DNA from: Hydrogenophilus sp.
GTDB taxonomy: Bacteria > Pseudomonadota > Gammaproteobacteria > Burkholderiales > Thiobacillaceae
Assembly (NCBI GenBank): GCA_020725195.1
Contig: DYFL01000005.1
Span: forward strand, 1 to 48,512
Reading direction: 5' to 3'
DNA length: 48,512 bases
The notes under the pieces were generated by a model. It searched no databases, was not told where the DNA came from, and saw only the letters and a program-made list of their open reading frames with translations. This document shows, piece after piece, positions 18,961 through 28,540 of the stretch. How positions within the stretch are numbered: position 1 is the stretch's first letter; each line of letters starts with the position of its first letter. The translations under genes were made by a program, and so were the position numbers.

Positions 18961-19730
18961 CCGGGGCCCCGCTCGGCGGCGATGCGCCTGAGGGTCGCCA
19001 CCTCGAGGCCGGCCTCGTCGGCGTGCGCCAGGGCCCGCGCGAGGCGCAGGGGTGCGGTGCGGCCGGCGCAGCCGTGCAGGGGGTCGGCCTCGAAGGCCTC
19101 CAGCAGCCCGGCCATGAGCGCGAGGCGGTCGTGCTCGCGGCCGGTGAGCCGCTCCTGCAGGTCGAGCACGTCGCTCGCCACGGCCTCGGCGAGCTCGCGG
19201 TGCCGTGCCCAGAGGGTGCCCACGTCGCCGCCCGCCACGAGGCCGGCGATGTTGGTCACCAGGATGTAGAGGTTCTTGCGCACCAGCTCCCATTCCAGCG
19301 CCTCGGCGTCGGGCAGGGTGCGGGCGGGCAGCTCGATCGCGCCCAGGGCGGTGACCAGGCGCGCGGCGCCGGGGCCGTAGGCGGGCGAGGGCAGCAGGGG
19401 CTTGGCGTCCATGCCCCGCTTCTTCTCGAACCAGACCGAGACGACGGTGGGGTCCGGGAGCCGGTGGGCGAGCCAGTCGCGCGGCAGCAGCTCGTTCTGC
19501 AGGAGGCCCACGCGGTCGCGCCAGGCCGGGGGCAGATGGGCCAGCACGGGGTGCAGGTCGGCCTCGGCCACCGCGACCAGGGCGAGCGCCGGCTCGGGCC
19601 AGCGCGCGGCGACGATGTCCATGTCGTCGCCCCGGTTCACGGGCACCACGGTGTGCCCGGTGCGCAGGAGGCCGCCGGCGAAGACGCGCCCGAGCTGCCC
19701 CAGACCGATGAGGGCGACCGCCTTGTCCAT
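18957..19730 (-). CDS. Ketopantoate reductase-like NAD(P)-binding protein
   Basis: Predicted Rossmann-fold oxidoreductase of 257 residues. The N-terminus is MDKAVALIGLGQLGRVFAGG, with a GxGxxG nucleotide-binding loop, and the C-terminal helical half (RKNLYILVTNIAGLVAGGDVG) resembles ApbA/PanE. The start at 19730 is preceded by GAGG; the frame is open further upstream but that part is Arg-rich shadow. At this divergence it may not be a pantothenate enzyme. It is convergent with egtD and divergent from the aminotransferase, so its partners are unclear. Confidence 0.65.
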   Translation of the reverse strand: MDKAVALIGLGQLGRVFAGGLLRTGHTVVPVNRGDDMDIVAARWPEPALALVAVAEADLHPVLAHLPPAWRDRVGLLQNELLPRDWLAHRLPDPTVVSVWFEKKRGMDAKPLLPSPAYGPGAARLVTALGAIELPARTLPDAEALEWELVRKNLYILVTNIAGLVAGGDVGTLWARHRELAEAVASDVLDLQERLTGREHDRLALMAGLLEAFEADPLHGCAGRTAPLRLARALAHADEAGLEVATLRRIAAERGPG

Positions 19731-19846
19731 GCCTCGACTCCTGCCGCAAAAGGGTCCGATTCTACCGCTTCCGGCCCGGGCCCGAGGCCGACTAGAATCG
19801 CCGGGTTTGCGAGCCGTCGCCCGCACGGCCGTTTCGAGGAAGAGGA

Positions 19847-20992
19847 ATGCCCACAATATCCATCGCCGCACCCGCCATCCAGCCCTTCCAGCCCCCGCGC
19901 CGCACCCTCATGGGCCCCGGCCCGTCCGACGTGCCCCAGCGCATCCTGGATGCGATGGCGCGGCCCACCATCGGCCACCTGGACCCGGCCTTCGTCGGCA
20001 TGATGGAGGAGCTCAAGGCCCTGCTGCGCTACGCCTTCCAGACCGGGAACGCGCTCACCTTCCCCGTCTCGGGCCCCGGCTCGGTCGGCATGGAGACCTG
20101 CTTCGTGAACCTGGTGGAGCCGGGCGACAAGGTCATCGTCTGCAGCAACGGGGTCTTCGGCGGGCGCATGCTGGAGAACGTGCGGCGCGCCGGCGGCCGC
20201 CCGGTGGCGGTGGAAGACGCCTGGGGCGAGCCCGTGGACCCGGGCAAGGTGGAGGACGCCTTCCGGGCCCATCCGGACGCGAAGGCGCTCGCCTTCGTCC
20301 ACGCCGAGACCTCCACCGGGGCGCAGTCCGACGCGAAGGCCCTGGCCGCCATCGCCCGGCGCCACGGCGCGCTCAGCATCATGGACTGCGTCACCTCGCT
20401 GGGCGGCACGCCGGTGCTCGTCGACGCATGGGGCATCGACGCCGCCTACTCCGGCAGCCAGAAATGCCTGTCCTGCACCCCTGGGCTCTCGCCGGTGAGC
20501 TTCAATGATCGCGCCGTCGAGCGGGTGCGCGCGCGCAAGACCCCGGTGCAGAGCTGGTTCATGGACCTGAACCTGGTGCTCGGCTACTGGAGCGGGGAGG
20601 GCCGCCGCACCTACCACCACACCGCCCCCATCAACCCGCTCTACGGCCTGCACGAGGCCCTGGTGATGCTGGCCGAGGAGGGCATCGAGCACGCCTGGGC
20701 CCGGCACCGCGCAAGCCACGAGGCGCTCAAGGCGGGCCTGGAGCGGCTGGGCATCGGCTTCGTGGTGGCCGAGGCGGCGCGCCTGCCCCAGCTCAACGCC
20801 ATCCGGATCCCGGAGGGGGCGGACGACGCCGCGCTGCGCACACGGCTCCTGCAAGAGTTCAACCTGGAGATCGGCGCCGGCCTGGGGGTGCTCGCCGGAC
20901 GGATCTGGCGCATCGGGCTCATGGGCCACAGCGCCCGGCCGCAGAACGTGGACCACTGCCTGCGGGCGCTGGAGGCCGTCCTCCGGCCCTGA
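19847..20992 (+). CDS. Class V aminotransferase (alanine/serine-glyoxylate type)
   Basis: PLP enzyme of the alanine-glyoxylate/serine-glyoxylate aminotransferase group, 381 residues. RRTLMGPGPSDVPQRIL at the N-terminus, PVSGPGSVGMETCFVNL, HAETSTGAQ, DCVTSLGG and the PLP-lysine segment YSGSQKCLSC are typical, as is the substrate loop YHHTAPINPLYGL. The start ATG has a strong GAGGAAGAGG site. The exact amino donor cannot be read from sequence. No glyoxylate or photorespiratory partner gene lies beside it. Confidence 0.9.
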   Translation: MPTISIAAPAIQPFQPPRRTLMGPGPSDVPQRILDAMARPTIGHLDPAFVGMMEELKALLRYAFQTGNALTFPVSGPGSVGMETCFVNLVEPGDKVIVCSNGVFGGRMLENVRRAGGRPVAVEDAWGEPVDPGKVEDAFRAHPDAKALAFVHAETSTGAQSDAKALAAIARRHGALSIMDCVTSLGGTPVLVDAWGIDAAYSGSQKCLSCTPGLSPVSFNDRAVERVRARKTPVQSWFMDLNLVLGYWSGEGRRTYHHTAPINPLYGLHEALVMLAEEGIEHAWARHRASHEALKAGLERLGIGFVVAEAARLPQLNAIRIPEGADDAALRTRLLQEFNLEIGAGLGVLAGRIWRIGLMGHSARPQNVDHCLRALEAVLRP

Positions 20993-20994
20993 GC

Positions 20995-21101
20995 AAAAAA
21001 AGGCCCGGCTCAAGGGGAGAAAGCCGGGCCAGAAGAGCCTTAACCATTGCGTTAAGGCACCCGCTCAGGGAGGAGAAGCGGGAGACGAAGCGATTCGTCT
21101 C
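20995..21101 (-). ncRNA. Candidate sigma-E-dependent small RNA with anti-Shine-Dalgarno loops
   Basis: Read on the minus strand, four consecutive hairpins follow a sigma-E-like promoter: GAGACGAA/TTCGTCTC (21082-21101), a CCCGCT/AGCGGG stem with loop TCTCCTCCCTG (21060-21082), a GCCTTAAC/GTTAAGGC stem (21037-21058), and a 9-bp GGCCCGGCT/AGCCGGGCC stem whose loop contains CTCCCC (21002-21030), ending in seven U (20995-21001). The C/U-rich loops are complementary to Shine-Dalgarno sequences, as in the 'cuckoo' small RNAs of alphaproteobacteria. The predicted length is about 107 nt. It is antisense to nothing and fills the aminotransferase-hemB gap. Prediction only; strand choice rests on promoter plus U-tract. 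Confidence 0.65.
21002..21030 (-). terminator. Intrinsic terminator of the candidate small RNA
   Basis: A perfect 9-bp GC-rich stem (GGCCCGGCT/AGCCGGGCC) with a 11-base loop is followed on the minus strand by seven consecutive U residues at 20995-21001. This is the clearest intrinsic terminator in the window. On the plus strand the A-tract precedes the stem, so it would work poorly for the aminotransferase gene. Confidence 0.75.
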
Positions 21102-21106
21102 GATAA

Positions 21107-21134
21107 ATAGAGATCGCGATTGACAGAAAGTTCC
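21107..21134 (-). promoter_or_regulatory. Sigma-E-type promoter
   Basis: On the minus strand GGAACTT (21134-21128) is followed, after 16 bases, by TCTAT (21111-21107). GGAACTT is the consensus -35 element for RpoE and the spacing and TC-start of the -10 fit. Transcription would begin about 21101, exactly at the base of the first small-RNA hairpin. Confidence 0.6.
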
Positions 21135-21148
21135 CGGGGCGGTACAGA
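21120..21148 (+). promoter_or_regulatory. Possible sigma-70 promoter of hemB
   Basis: TTGACA (21120-21125, perfect -35) is followed after 17 bases by TACAGA (21143-21148), a moderate -10. Transcription would begin near 21155, about 28 bases before the hemB ATG. It overlaps the opposite-strand sigma-E-type promoter, so the two could interfere. Confidence 0.5.
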
Positions 21149-21158
21149 ATCCCGCTGA

Positions 21159-22187
<1,029 letters not shown>

Positions 22188-22208
22188 GGCCGCGGCGCCG
22201 GCGGGCCG

Positions 22209-22943
22209 CTATAGCAGACGCGCCCGGCGTTCGCGCTCGACCTTGTAGATGTAACGCTGGATCTCCGTCTCCACCGCGGCGGGCAGGCGGACGAACTGGC
22301 AGCCCGCCCGCAGGGCCACGAGGCCGTTGCGCATGGTCTCCTCGTAGGCGTTGCAGGCCTTCACGCTGATCAGGTAATCGCCCGCGCCCGGTATCGACAG
22401 GCGGCAGCCCTCGTAGACCGCGCCCGTGCACAGCCGGAAGCTGCCCGGGTGGTAGAGGACGCCGACGCCGCCGACGCTGATGTCGGTCACCAGGGCCTCC
22501 AGCGCAGCCTCGCCGCTGCCGAAGAGGCATTTCACCGGCTGGGTCAGCGAGGTGATCAGGCGGTAGTACTCGCGCCGCTGAAGCCTGAGCAACTGGCCGG
22601 GCATCCGCAGCCTGAAGACGCATTCGCCTTCCCGGACCGCGCGCTCCGCCGGCGGGGTGACGAACTGCACGCGCACCTGCTCGTGGGTCGCGGTCGCGGC
22701 GACCTCCACGCTGCCGAAGATGGCCTCGTTCTGGGCCGCGTTCGGACCGCAGGCCAGCAAGACCGCGCTGCCGTCGGCCTCGATCCCGGTGATGGCGGTC
22801 AGCACGAAGTCCCTGCCGTTGTCGCCGTGCAGCGTCACGAGGGTGTGGGCCTCCTGCATGCCCCGGAGGATCCGTTCGATCTCGGGGCCGTGGCGCACCA
22901 GGTATCGGCTGAGGTCCCCCTGGCTGTCGTATTCGAAATGCAT
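22209..22943 (-). CDS. YcgR-like PilZ-domain protein (c-di-GMP effector), copy 1
   Basis: Predicted cytoplasmic c-di-GMP-binding protein of 244 residues with an N-terminal YcgR-like domain and a C-terminal PilZ domain. The PilZ binding motifs are RLQRREYYRLI (RxxxR) and DISVGGVGV (D/NxSxxG). The start at 22943 (MHFEYDSQGDLSRY) has a GGGGAG site; a longer in-frame extension upstream is Arg/Ser-rich and overlaps the neighbouring gene, so I rejected it. Directly downstream of a paralogue on the same strand. Confidence 0.88.
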   Translation of the reverse strand: MHFEYDSQGDLSRYLVRHGPEIERILRGMQEAHTLVTLHGDNGRDFVLTAITGIEADGSAVLLACGPNAAQNEAIFGSVEVAATATHEQVRVQFVTPPAERAVREGECVFRLRMPGQLLRLQRREYYRLITSLTQPVKCLFGSGEAALEALVTDISVGGVGVLYHPGSFRLCTGAVYEGCRLSIPGAGDYLISVKACNAYEETMRNGLVALRAGCQFVRLPAAVETEIQRYIYKVERERRARLL

Positions 22944-23004
22944 CGCTCCCCCCGTCCGCCCGGTCTGTTGCCGGGCCGTGTCAGGCCTGCGCCGGCGCGG
23001 CGCG

Positions 23005-23748
23005 CTATCGGTCCCAGGAGCGGCGCTCCCGCTCCAGCTTGAAGATATAGGTCTGGATCGCGCGCTCCGTGGGCACGCCGAGGTCGACGAATTCGCAGCC
23101 CAGGCGCTGGACCAGGGCACCGTTTTTCAGCGCCACCTGGGCGCTGCTGCGCACCTTCAGGGTGACGGTGTAGGCGCCGAGTTCCGGGATGCCTAGGCGG
23201 CAGCCCGGCAGTTCCATGCCCACGCCGAGGGCGGAGGCCCCGGCGTCATGGCGAATCCCGACGCCGCCGACGCTGATGTCGACGATGACGGCCTCCAGGA
23301 CGCCGCCGGCGAGCGGAATGGCGCATTTCACGGGTTGCGCCTGGGGGGTCTGCACCCGGTAGTACTGCCGCCGCTGGAAGCGGTAGACCTTGTCCGGAAG
23401 GCCGAGCCCGTAGGCGTCGAGGCCGTCGAACCGGGTGCGCTCGCCGCGGGTGGCGGTGAACTGGATGCGCACGCCCTCGCAATGCGCGGTCAGCTCGATG
23501 CCCGCCCCGCCCAGCAGGTCCCCCTCGGCGCGCCGGTCGGCGGCGCACTCGATATAGAAGCGCCGGGCCCGGTCGTCCAGGCCGAGGAGGGTGGTCAGGT
23601 AGGTCTCCTTGCTCCGGCTGCCCTGCACGGTCAGCAGCGCCCTGTCCTTCATGAGCCCGCGCAGGATGCGCTCGATCTCCCGCGCGTTGCTGATGGCGAA
23701 CCGGCTGAGGTCCGCCTGGCTGCCGGATTGGTAGTTCTCGATATCCAT
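23005..23748 (-). CDS. YcgR-like PilZ-domain protein (c-di-GMP effector), copy 2
   Basis: Paralogue of the next gene, 247 residues with the same two-domain layout. Binding motifs are RFQRRQYYRVQ and DISVGGVGI, and both proteins share the ending IxxYI(Y/F)KxERERR, so a tandem duplication is likely. The N-terminus MDIENYQSGSQADLSRFAI aligns with the paralogue. Proximity to the type IV pilus operon makes a motility or surface role plausible but unproven. Confidence 0.88.
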   Translation of the reverse strand: MDIENYQSGSQADLSRFAISNAREIERILRGLMKDRALLTVQGSRSKETYLTTLLGLDDRARRFYIECAADRRAEGDLLGGAGIELTAHCEGVRIQFTATRGERTRFDGLDAYGLGLPDKVYRFQRRQYYRVQTPQAQPVKCAIPLAGGVLEAVIVDISVGGVGIRHDAGASALGVGMELPGCRLGIPELGAYTVTLKVRSSAQVALKNGALVQRLGCEFVDLGVPTERAIQTYIFKLERERRSWDR

Positions 23749-23825
23749 GAATCAGGGCAGGCGCCGAAACTGCATCTGCATAGCATAAGACAGAAGCGCC
23801 GCGGATATAACCGGCACGGGGCGGC

Positions 23826-24410
23826 TCATGCGGCGCCTTCCTCGATGACCCTTTCCAGCTGCCGTGCCGAGGCCCGCTTCAGGCCCTCCTGCCGTGCCCG
23901 CGCATGGGCGTGCAGGCTGCTCATGGGCAGCACCGTGACATGGATGTTCGACGGTGTCGAGTAGACGAGAAAGCCGTGCCTGCCGTTGCGGTCCGCCACC
24001 CTGAAGTCCGCCGCCTCGTTGATCAGGAACTGCTCGAACTCCTTGCTGGCGTCGGCATGGACCTCGATCTCGATGTCGGCGTGGGACGAGGCGGTGCCCT
24101 CCAGGACCGCGCCGGTCAGCACGGGCTGGAAACGCTCGAAGGCGCGCAGCGCCTCCAGGGCCTGCCGGCGTTGCGCCAGCAGCGTCAGGCGGTGGTCCTC
24201 GGCGTTGTAGAGCGCGTGGTAGCTGCGCAGGGCCGCGTCGATCTCGTCGTTGCCCGGCATGCTGTGGGTGTCGGGGGCGCCGAGCTGCCGCGCGGCCTTG
24301 CGCTTGGCCAGGGCGTAATCCCGGATGCCGTGCTCGGCCATGAACTGCGCCGCCAGCTGCGCGATGCGGATGCGCATCTGGCTGTGCCTGGGCGAAGGGT
24401 TCCTGGCCAT
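23826..24410 (-). CDS. Uncharacterised nucleotidyltransferase-like protein
   Basis: 194 residues from ATG 24410. The N-terminal part is helical (RIAQLAAQFMAEHGIRDYALAKRKAARQLG). The middle FQPVLTGAVLEGTASSHADIEIEVHADASKEFE resembles the G-S/T and D-x-(D/E) region of the nucleotidyltransferase fold. The catalytic pattern looks degenerate and I cannot assign an activity. It starts four bases after the mrcA stop, so it is very probably in the same transcript. Conserved hypothetical is the safe label. Confidence 0.75.
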   Translation of the reverse strand: MARNPSPRHSQMRIRIAQLAAQFMAEHGIRDYALAKRKAARQLGAPDTHSMPGNDEIDAALRSYHALYNAEDHRLTLLAQRRQALEALRAFERFQPVLTGAVLEGTASSHADIEIEVHADASKEFEQFLINEAADFRVADRNGRHGFLVYSTPSNIHVTVLPMSSLHAHARARQEGLKRASARQLERVIEEGAA

Positions 24411-24414
24411 GGCC

Positions 24415-26721
24415 TCAGTCCCCGAACAGGGTGAAGCCCTGGCTGGGCGCCTCGACATGGCCGGGCGCGAACTCCTCGTAGAAGTACTCAGTCACGCCGC
24501 CGTCGGCCGTCGACATGCCGGTCTTGGGGTCGACCTTCATCGCCAGCACGCCCTCCGGCGGGGGGTAGCCGGCATCCGGCACGCCCTGCAGGGCCTCGGA
24601 CATGTAGCGGACCCAGATCGGCAGGGCGGTCCCGCCGCCGGTCTCGCCGCTGCCCAGCGACCGGGGCTGGTCGTAGCCGACCCAGGCGACCCCGACCCGG
24701 TGCGGGTTGAAGCCGGCGAACCAGGCGTCGCGCTGGTCGTTGGTGGTCCCGGTCTTGCCGGCCAGATCGCCGCGGCCCAGGCGCAGGGCCGGGGTGGCGG
24801 TACCCCGCCGGATCACGTCCTGCATGAGGCTGGTCATGATGAAGGCGTTGCGCGGATCGAGGACGCGCGGCGCGCCCTGCTGGACCGGCACGCCCCGGTA
24901 GTCCTCCAGGACGCGGCCGTCCTTGTCCGTCACCCGGAGCAGGAAATAGGGCTTGACCTGATAGCCGCCGTTGGCGAAGACCGCGTAGGCGGTGGCCATC
25001 TGCAGCGGGGTGGTCTCGTTCACGCCCAGCGCCAGGGTCAGATAGGGGGGGAGGCGGTTGGCGTCGAAGCCGAAGCCGGCGGCGTGCTGGCGCACGAAAT
25101 CGATGCCGGCCGCCTGCAGCACGCGGATGGAGACCAGGTTCTTCGATTTCGCCAGGGCCGTGCGCAGCGGCATGGGGCCCTCCGTGGTGCCGTCGTAGTT
25201 CTTGGGCTCCCAGAGCCGGTCCCCGGTCTCCGAGGGGTCGACCGTGAGGGGCGCGTCGTCGAAGACGGTGGCCGGCGTCACCCCCTTTTCCAGGGCGGCG
25301 GAATAGACGAAGGGCTTGAAGCTGGAGCCCGGCTGGCGCCAGGCCTGGATGACATGGTTGTACTGGTTGCGGGAGAAGTCGAAGCCGCCGACCAGTGCCC
25401 GGATCGAGCCGTCCTGCGGCGACAGGGCCACGAAGGCCGCCTCCACCTCGGGCAGGTAGGTCAGCTGCCAGGGCTGGCCCGGCGCCAGGCGCACGACCCG
25501 GATGATCGAGCCGGGCGCGAGGCGCTTGCCCTTGGGCGCCTTGGACGAGAGGAAGCGCGCCGCGAACTTCGTCTCCGAGGCGCCCAGCTCGATCTCGTCG
25601 CCGTTGCGCAGCCGGGCCCGGATCGCGTCCTTCTCCACGGCGAGCACCACGGCGGGCACCAGGCCGTTGGACTCCGCGCGGTCCGCCAGGGCCTCTTCGA
25701 CGGCCTTGGCGCGCTCCTTCGGATCCTCGGGCAGCCGCACTTCGCCCTCCGGCCCGGCATAGCCGCGGCGGCGGTTGAACTCGACGATCCCGAGGCGCAC
25801 GCCGGCCACCGCCGCCCTCTGCTCGCGCGCCTGCAGGGTGGTGTAGACCTTCATGCCGCTCACGTAGATCTGCTCGCCGTAGCGCTGGAACATGTATTGG
25901 CGGACCATTTCCGCCGCGTGGTCGGCGGCGACCTCGAAGGCCTGGGGCGAGTAGCGCACGCCCAGGCGCTGGGCGCGGGCCTCCTCGTGCTGCGCCTCGG
26001 TGATGTAGCCGAGGCTGCGCATCCTGCCCAGGACATAGAGCTGGCGCGCCCTGGCCCGGCTGGGGTTGACCACCGGGTTGTAGGCGGAGGGCGCCTTGGG
26101 CAGGCCCGCCAGCATCGCCGCCTCGGCCACCGTGATCTGGGCGAGCGGCTTGCCGAAGTAGATCTGGGAGGCGGCGGCGAAACCGTAGGCGCGCTGCCCC
26201 AGGAAGATGTGGTTCAGGTAGAGCTCGAGGATCTCGTCCTTGCTGAGCTGGTGTTCGATCTTGATGGCGAGCAGGGCCTCGTTGATCTTGCGCCTGAAGC
26301 TGCGCTCGGAGGTCAGGAAGAAATTGCGCGCGACCTGCATGGTGATGGTGGAGGCCCCTTCGCGCACGCCGCCCGAGCTCAGATTGGACAAGGCCGCGCG
26401 CAGCACCCCAAGGGTGTCGATGCCGCCGTGGCTGTAGAAGCGCTCGTCCTCGGCGGCGAGGATCGCCTGGCGCAGGATGACCGGGGCCTCCTGGGTGCGG
26501 ACCACGGCGCGGCGCTCCTCGCCGAACTCGCCGATCAGCGTGCCGTCCTCCGTGTAGATGCGCAGGGGCATCTTGGGCCGGTAATCCTTCAGGGCCTCGA
26601 GGCTGGGCAGCGTGGGGTAGATCATGGCGGCCGAAAGAAGGCCCAGCGCGAGCCCCCCGACGGCCAGCCCGATCAGGCCGGCGACGAGGTAGTGCCACCA
26701 ACGTGTCATCAACTGTTGCAT
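24415..26721 (-). CDS. mrcA: Penicillin-binding protein 1A (bifunctional peptidoglycan synthase)
   Basis: Inner-membrane enzyme that polymerises lipid II and cross-links peptide stems. 768 residues. One membrane segment at about 12-34, GT51 motifs AAEDERFYSHGG and GASTITMQVARNFFL, then transpeptidase motifs QPGSSFKPFVY, KSKNLVSIRV and GKTGTTNDQRDAW. This is the canonical class A enzyme, in contrast to the divergent one near hemA. Divergent from pilM, a frequent proteobacterial arrangement; 26722-26860 between them is AT-richer than its surroundings and should hold both promoters. Confidence 0.96.
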   Translation of the reverse strand: MQQLMTRWWHYLVAGLIGLAVGGLALGLLSAAMIYPTLPSLEALKDYRPKMPLRIYTEDGTLIGEFGEERRAVVRTQEAPVILRQAILAAEDERFYSHGGIDTLGVLRAALSNLSSGGVREGASTITMQVARNFFLTSERSFRRKINEALLAIKIEHQLSKDEILELYLNHIFLGQRAYGFAAASQIYFGKPLAQITVAEAAMLAGLPKAPSAYNPVVNPSRARARQLYVLGRMRSLGYITEAQHEEARAQRLGVRYSPQAFEVAADHAAEMVRQYMFQRYGEQIYVSGMKVYTTLQAREQRAAVAGVRLGIVEFNRRRGYAGPEGEVRLPEDPKERAKAVEEALADRAESNGLVPAVVLAVEKDAIRARLRNGDEIELGASETKFAARFLSSKAPKGKRLAPGSIIRVVRLAPGQPWQLTYLPEVEAAFVALSPQDGSIRALVGGFDFSRNQYNHVIQAWRQPGSSFKPFVYSAALEKGVTPATVFDDAPLTVDPSETGDRLWEPKNYDGTTEGPMPLRTALAKSKNLVSIRVLQAAGIDFVRQHAAGFGFDANRLPPYLTLALGVNETTPLQMATAYAVFANGGYQVKPYFLLRVTDKDGRVLEDYRGVPVQQGAPRVLDPRNAFIMTSLMQDVIRRGTATPALRLGRGDLAGKTGTTNDQRDAWFAGFNPHRVGVAWVGYDQPRSLGSGETGGGTALPIWVRYMSEALQGVPDAGYPPPEGVLAMKVDPKTGMSTADGGVTEYFYEEFAPGHVEAPSQGFTLFGD

Positions 26722-26860
26722 TCACGCACCCGATGCCGAAAAGTGTTCCGGGACGGCATTCGTTGAACTGGAAAAATCATTTTACCGCGTATATGTTGTT
26801 GCCAGGATTTAACGTGGATTGTTAACAATCCGGCGTCGGGGCAGAAGGAAAGGGCAATCT

Positions 26861-27937
26861 TTGCGATTTGACTGGCTCAGCGGGGGAAACCGACCCTTGA
26901 TCGGGGTCGATATTAGCTCATCGGCGGTGAAAATGCTCGAACTGGCCGAGAGCGGCAAGGATGCATACCGAGTCGAGCGCTACGCCATCGTCCCATTGCC
27001 CAAGGATGCCGTCGCCGACGGCAACATCGCCAAGCCCGAGGCGGTCGAGGCGGCCGTCGGGGACGCCTGGCGGCTGCTCGGCACGCGTACCCGCGAGGTC
27101 GCGCTGGCCCTGCCCTCCTCGGTGGTCATGAGCAAGAAGGTCCTGGTGTCGGCCAAGGCGGGCGATGCCGAGATCGAGGCCCAGATCCATGCCGAGGCCA
27201 ACCAGATGGCCTCCTTCCCGATCGACGAGATCCGTCTGGACTATCAGGTCATCGGCGCCTCGGCAAAGACCCAGGGCGACAACGAGGCCATCCTGGTGAT
27301 GTCGCGCCGCGACCGCGTCGAGGAGCGCGTCGCCATCGCCGAGGCCGTCGGCCTGAAGGCGGTGATCATGGACGTCGACAACCTCGCCGCCCTGACCGCC
27401 TACGCCCAGCTGGCCAGCCAGCTGCCCGGCGGCGGGGCCCGGAAGACCGTGGCCATCGTCGATATCGGCGCCAATTTCACCCACATCAACATCCTCCACG
27501 ACAACAATCCCGTCTTCCAGCGCACCCACGCCTTCGGCGGCTATATCCTGACCAAGGAGATCGCCCGCCGGTTCAGCCTGTCCACCGAGGAGGCCGAAGC
27601 GGCCAAGCGCCGGGGCTCGCTGCCCGAGAACTACCGGACCGAGGTGCTGCCGCCCTTCCTGGACTCCGCGGCCCAGGAAATCATGCGCTCCCTGCAGCTC
27701 TTCTTCTCTTCCGCCACCTATCAGAGCGTGGACCACATCCTGCTGTGCGGGGGCTGTGCGGCGCTGCCGGGACTCATGGACGCCGTGCGCGACAAGACCC
27801 AGACCCATGTGCTGCCCGCCAACCCGTTCGCCCGGATGGCGCTCTCGCCGCAGGTCGGCGCCCAGCGCCTGTCGGAAGACGCCCCCATGCTCTTTGTGGC
27901 CTGCGGCCTGGCCCTGCGGAGGTTCGACCGGACATGA
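26861..27937 (+). CDS. pilM: Type IV pilus inner-membrane platform protein PilM
   Basis: Actin-like cytoplasmic ATPase-fold protein that binds the PilN N-terminus and anchors the pilus alignment complex. The start is placed at TTG 26861, giving MRFDWLSGGNRPLIGVDISS, because a strong AAGGAAAGGG site precedes it; an upstream in-frame TTG at 26819 adds a basic leader not seen in the family. 358 residues, usual length. The DIGANFTHINI and LLCGGCAALPGL phosphate/adenosine loops are present. Overlaps pilN by ATGA. Confidence 0.93.
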   Translation: MRFDWLSGGNRPLIGVDISSSAVKMLELAESGKDAYRVERYAIVPLPKDAVADGNIAKPEAVEAAVGDAWRLLGTRTREVALALPSSVVMSKKVLVSAKAGDAEIEAQIHAEANQMASFPIDEIRLDYQVIGASAKTQGDNEAILVMSRRDRVEERVAIAEAVGLKAVIMDVDNLAALTAYAQLASQLPGGGARKTVAIVDIGANFTHINILHDNNPVFQRTHAFGGYILTKEIARRFSLSTEEAEAAKRRGSLPENYRTEVLPPFLDSAAQEIMRSLQLFFSSATYQSVDHILLCGGCAALPGLMDAVRDKTQTHVLPANPFARMALSPQVGAQRLSEDAPMLFVACGLALRRFDRT

Positions 27938-28515
27938 TCCCGATCCGCATCAATCTGCTGCCTCACCGCGAACTGAAGCGCGCGCGCCAGGCCCGGCAAT
28001 TCGCCGTCATGGCGGCAGCCGCGCTGGTGCTGGGGGCGGCCGTCGTCGTGCTGGGGAACATGGCGATCGCCAACGCGACCGACAACCAGACCCGCCGCAA
28101 CGAGTTTCTCCGGCTGGAGATCGCGAAGCTGGATCAGCAGCTCGCCGAGATCAAGAAGCTCAAGGAGAAGACCCAGGCGCTGCTGTCCCGGAAGGACGTG
28201 GTGGAGTCGCTGCAGGGCCAGAGGGTCGTCCCGGTGCACCTGATGGACGAGATGGCGCGCCGCCTGCCCGAGGGGGTCATACTGCGCGCCGTGCGCCAGA
28301 GCGAGGAGACCCTGTCGATCCAGGGGGTCACCCAGTCCAGTGCGCTGGTGTCGAGCTATATGCGGAACCTGGAGGCGTCGCCCTGGTTCGAGACCCCCAA
28401 CCTCATCGAGGTCAAGGCCGCGAGCCAGGACAGCCTGCGCACGAACGAGTTCTCGCTGACCGTGAAGATCAGCGGCCCCCACGACCAAGGCGACCGGCGC
28501 CGCCCCGAATCATGA
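27934..28515 (+). CDS. pilN: Type IV pilus assembly protein PilN
   Basis: Bitopic inner-membrane protein of 193 residues, partner of PilO and PilM. The conserved cytoplasmic peptide MIPIRINLLPHRE at the N-terminus is the PilM-binding motif. One membrane segment follows (about residues 24-44), then a coiled coil (LRLEIAKLDQQLAEIKKLKEKT) and the periplasmic ferredoxin-like domain. Start overlaps the pilM stop. Downstream of its stop is a palindromic element rather than the usual direct overlap with pilO. Confidence 0.95.
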   Translation: MIPIRINLLPHRELKRARQARQFAVMAAAALVLGAAVVVLGNMAIANATDNQTRRNEFLRLEIAKLDQQLAEIKKLKEKTQALLSRKDVVESLQGQRVVPVHLMDEMARRLPEGVILRAVRQSEETLSIQGVTQSSALVSSYMRNLEASPWFETPNLIEVKAASQDSLRTNEFSLTVKISGPHDQGDRRRPES

Positions 28516-28540
28516 GCGCCGCTGCCGCCATGATCGCTTC

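Noticed and set aside
26819-26860. Upstream TTG start for pilM
   Set aside because: It adds a basic leader with no family similarity, while the TTG at 26861 has a strong ribosome site and gives the normal PilM N-terminus.
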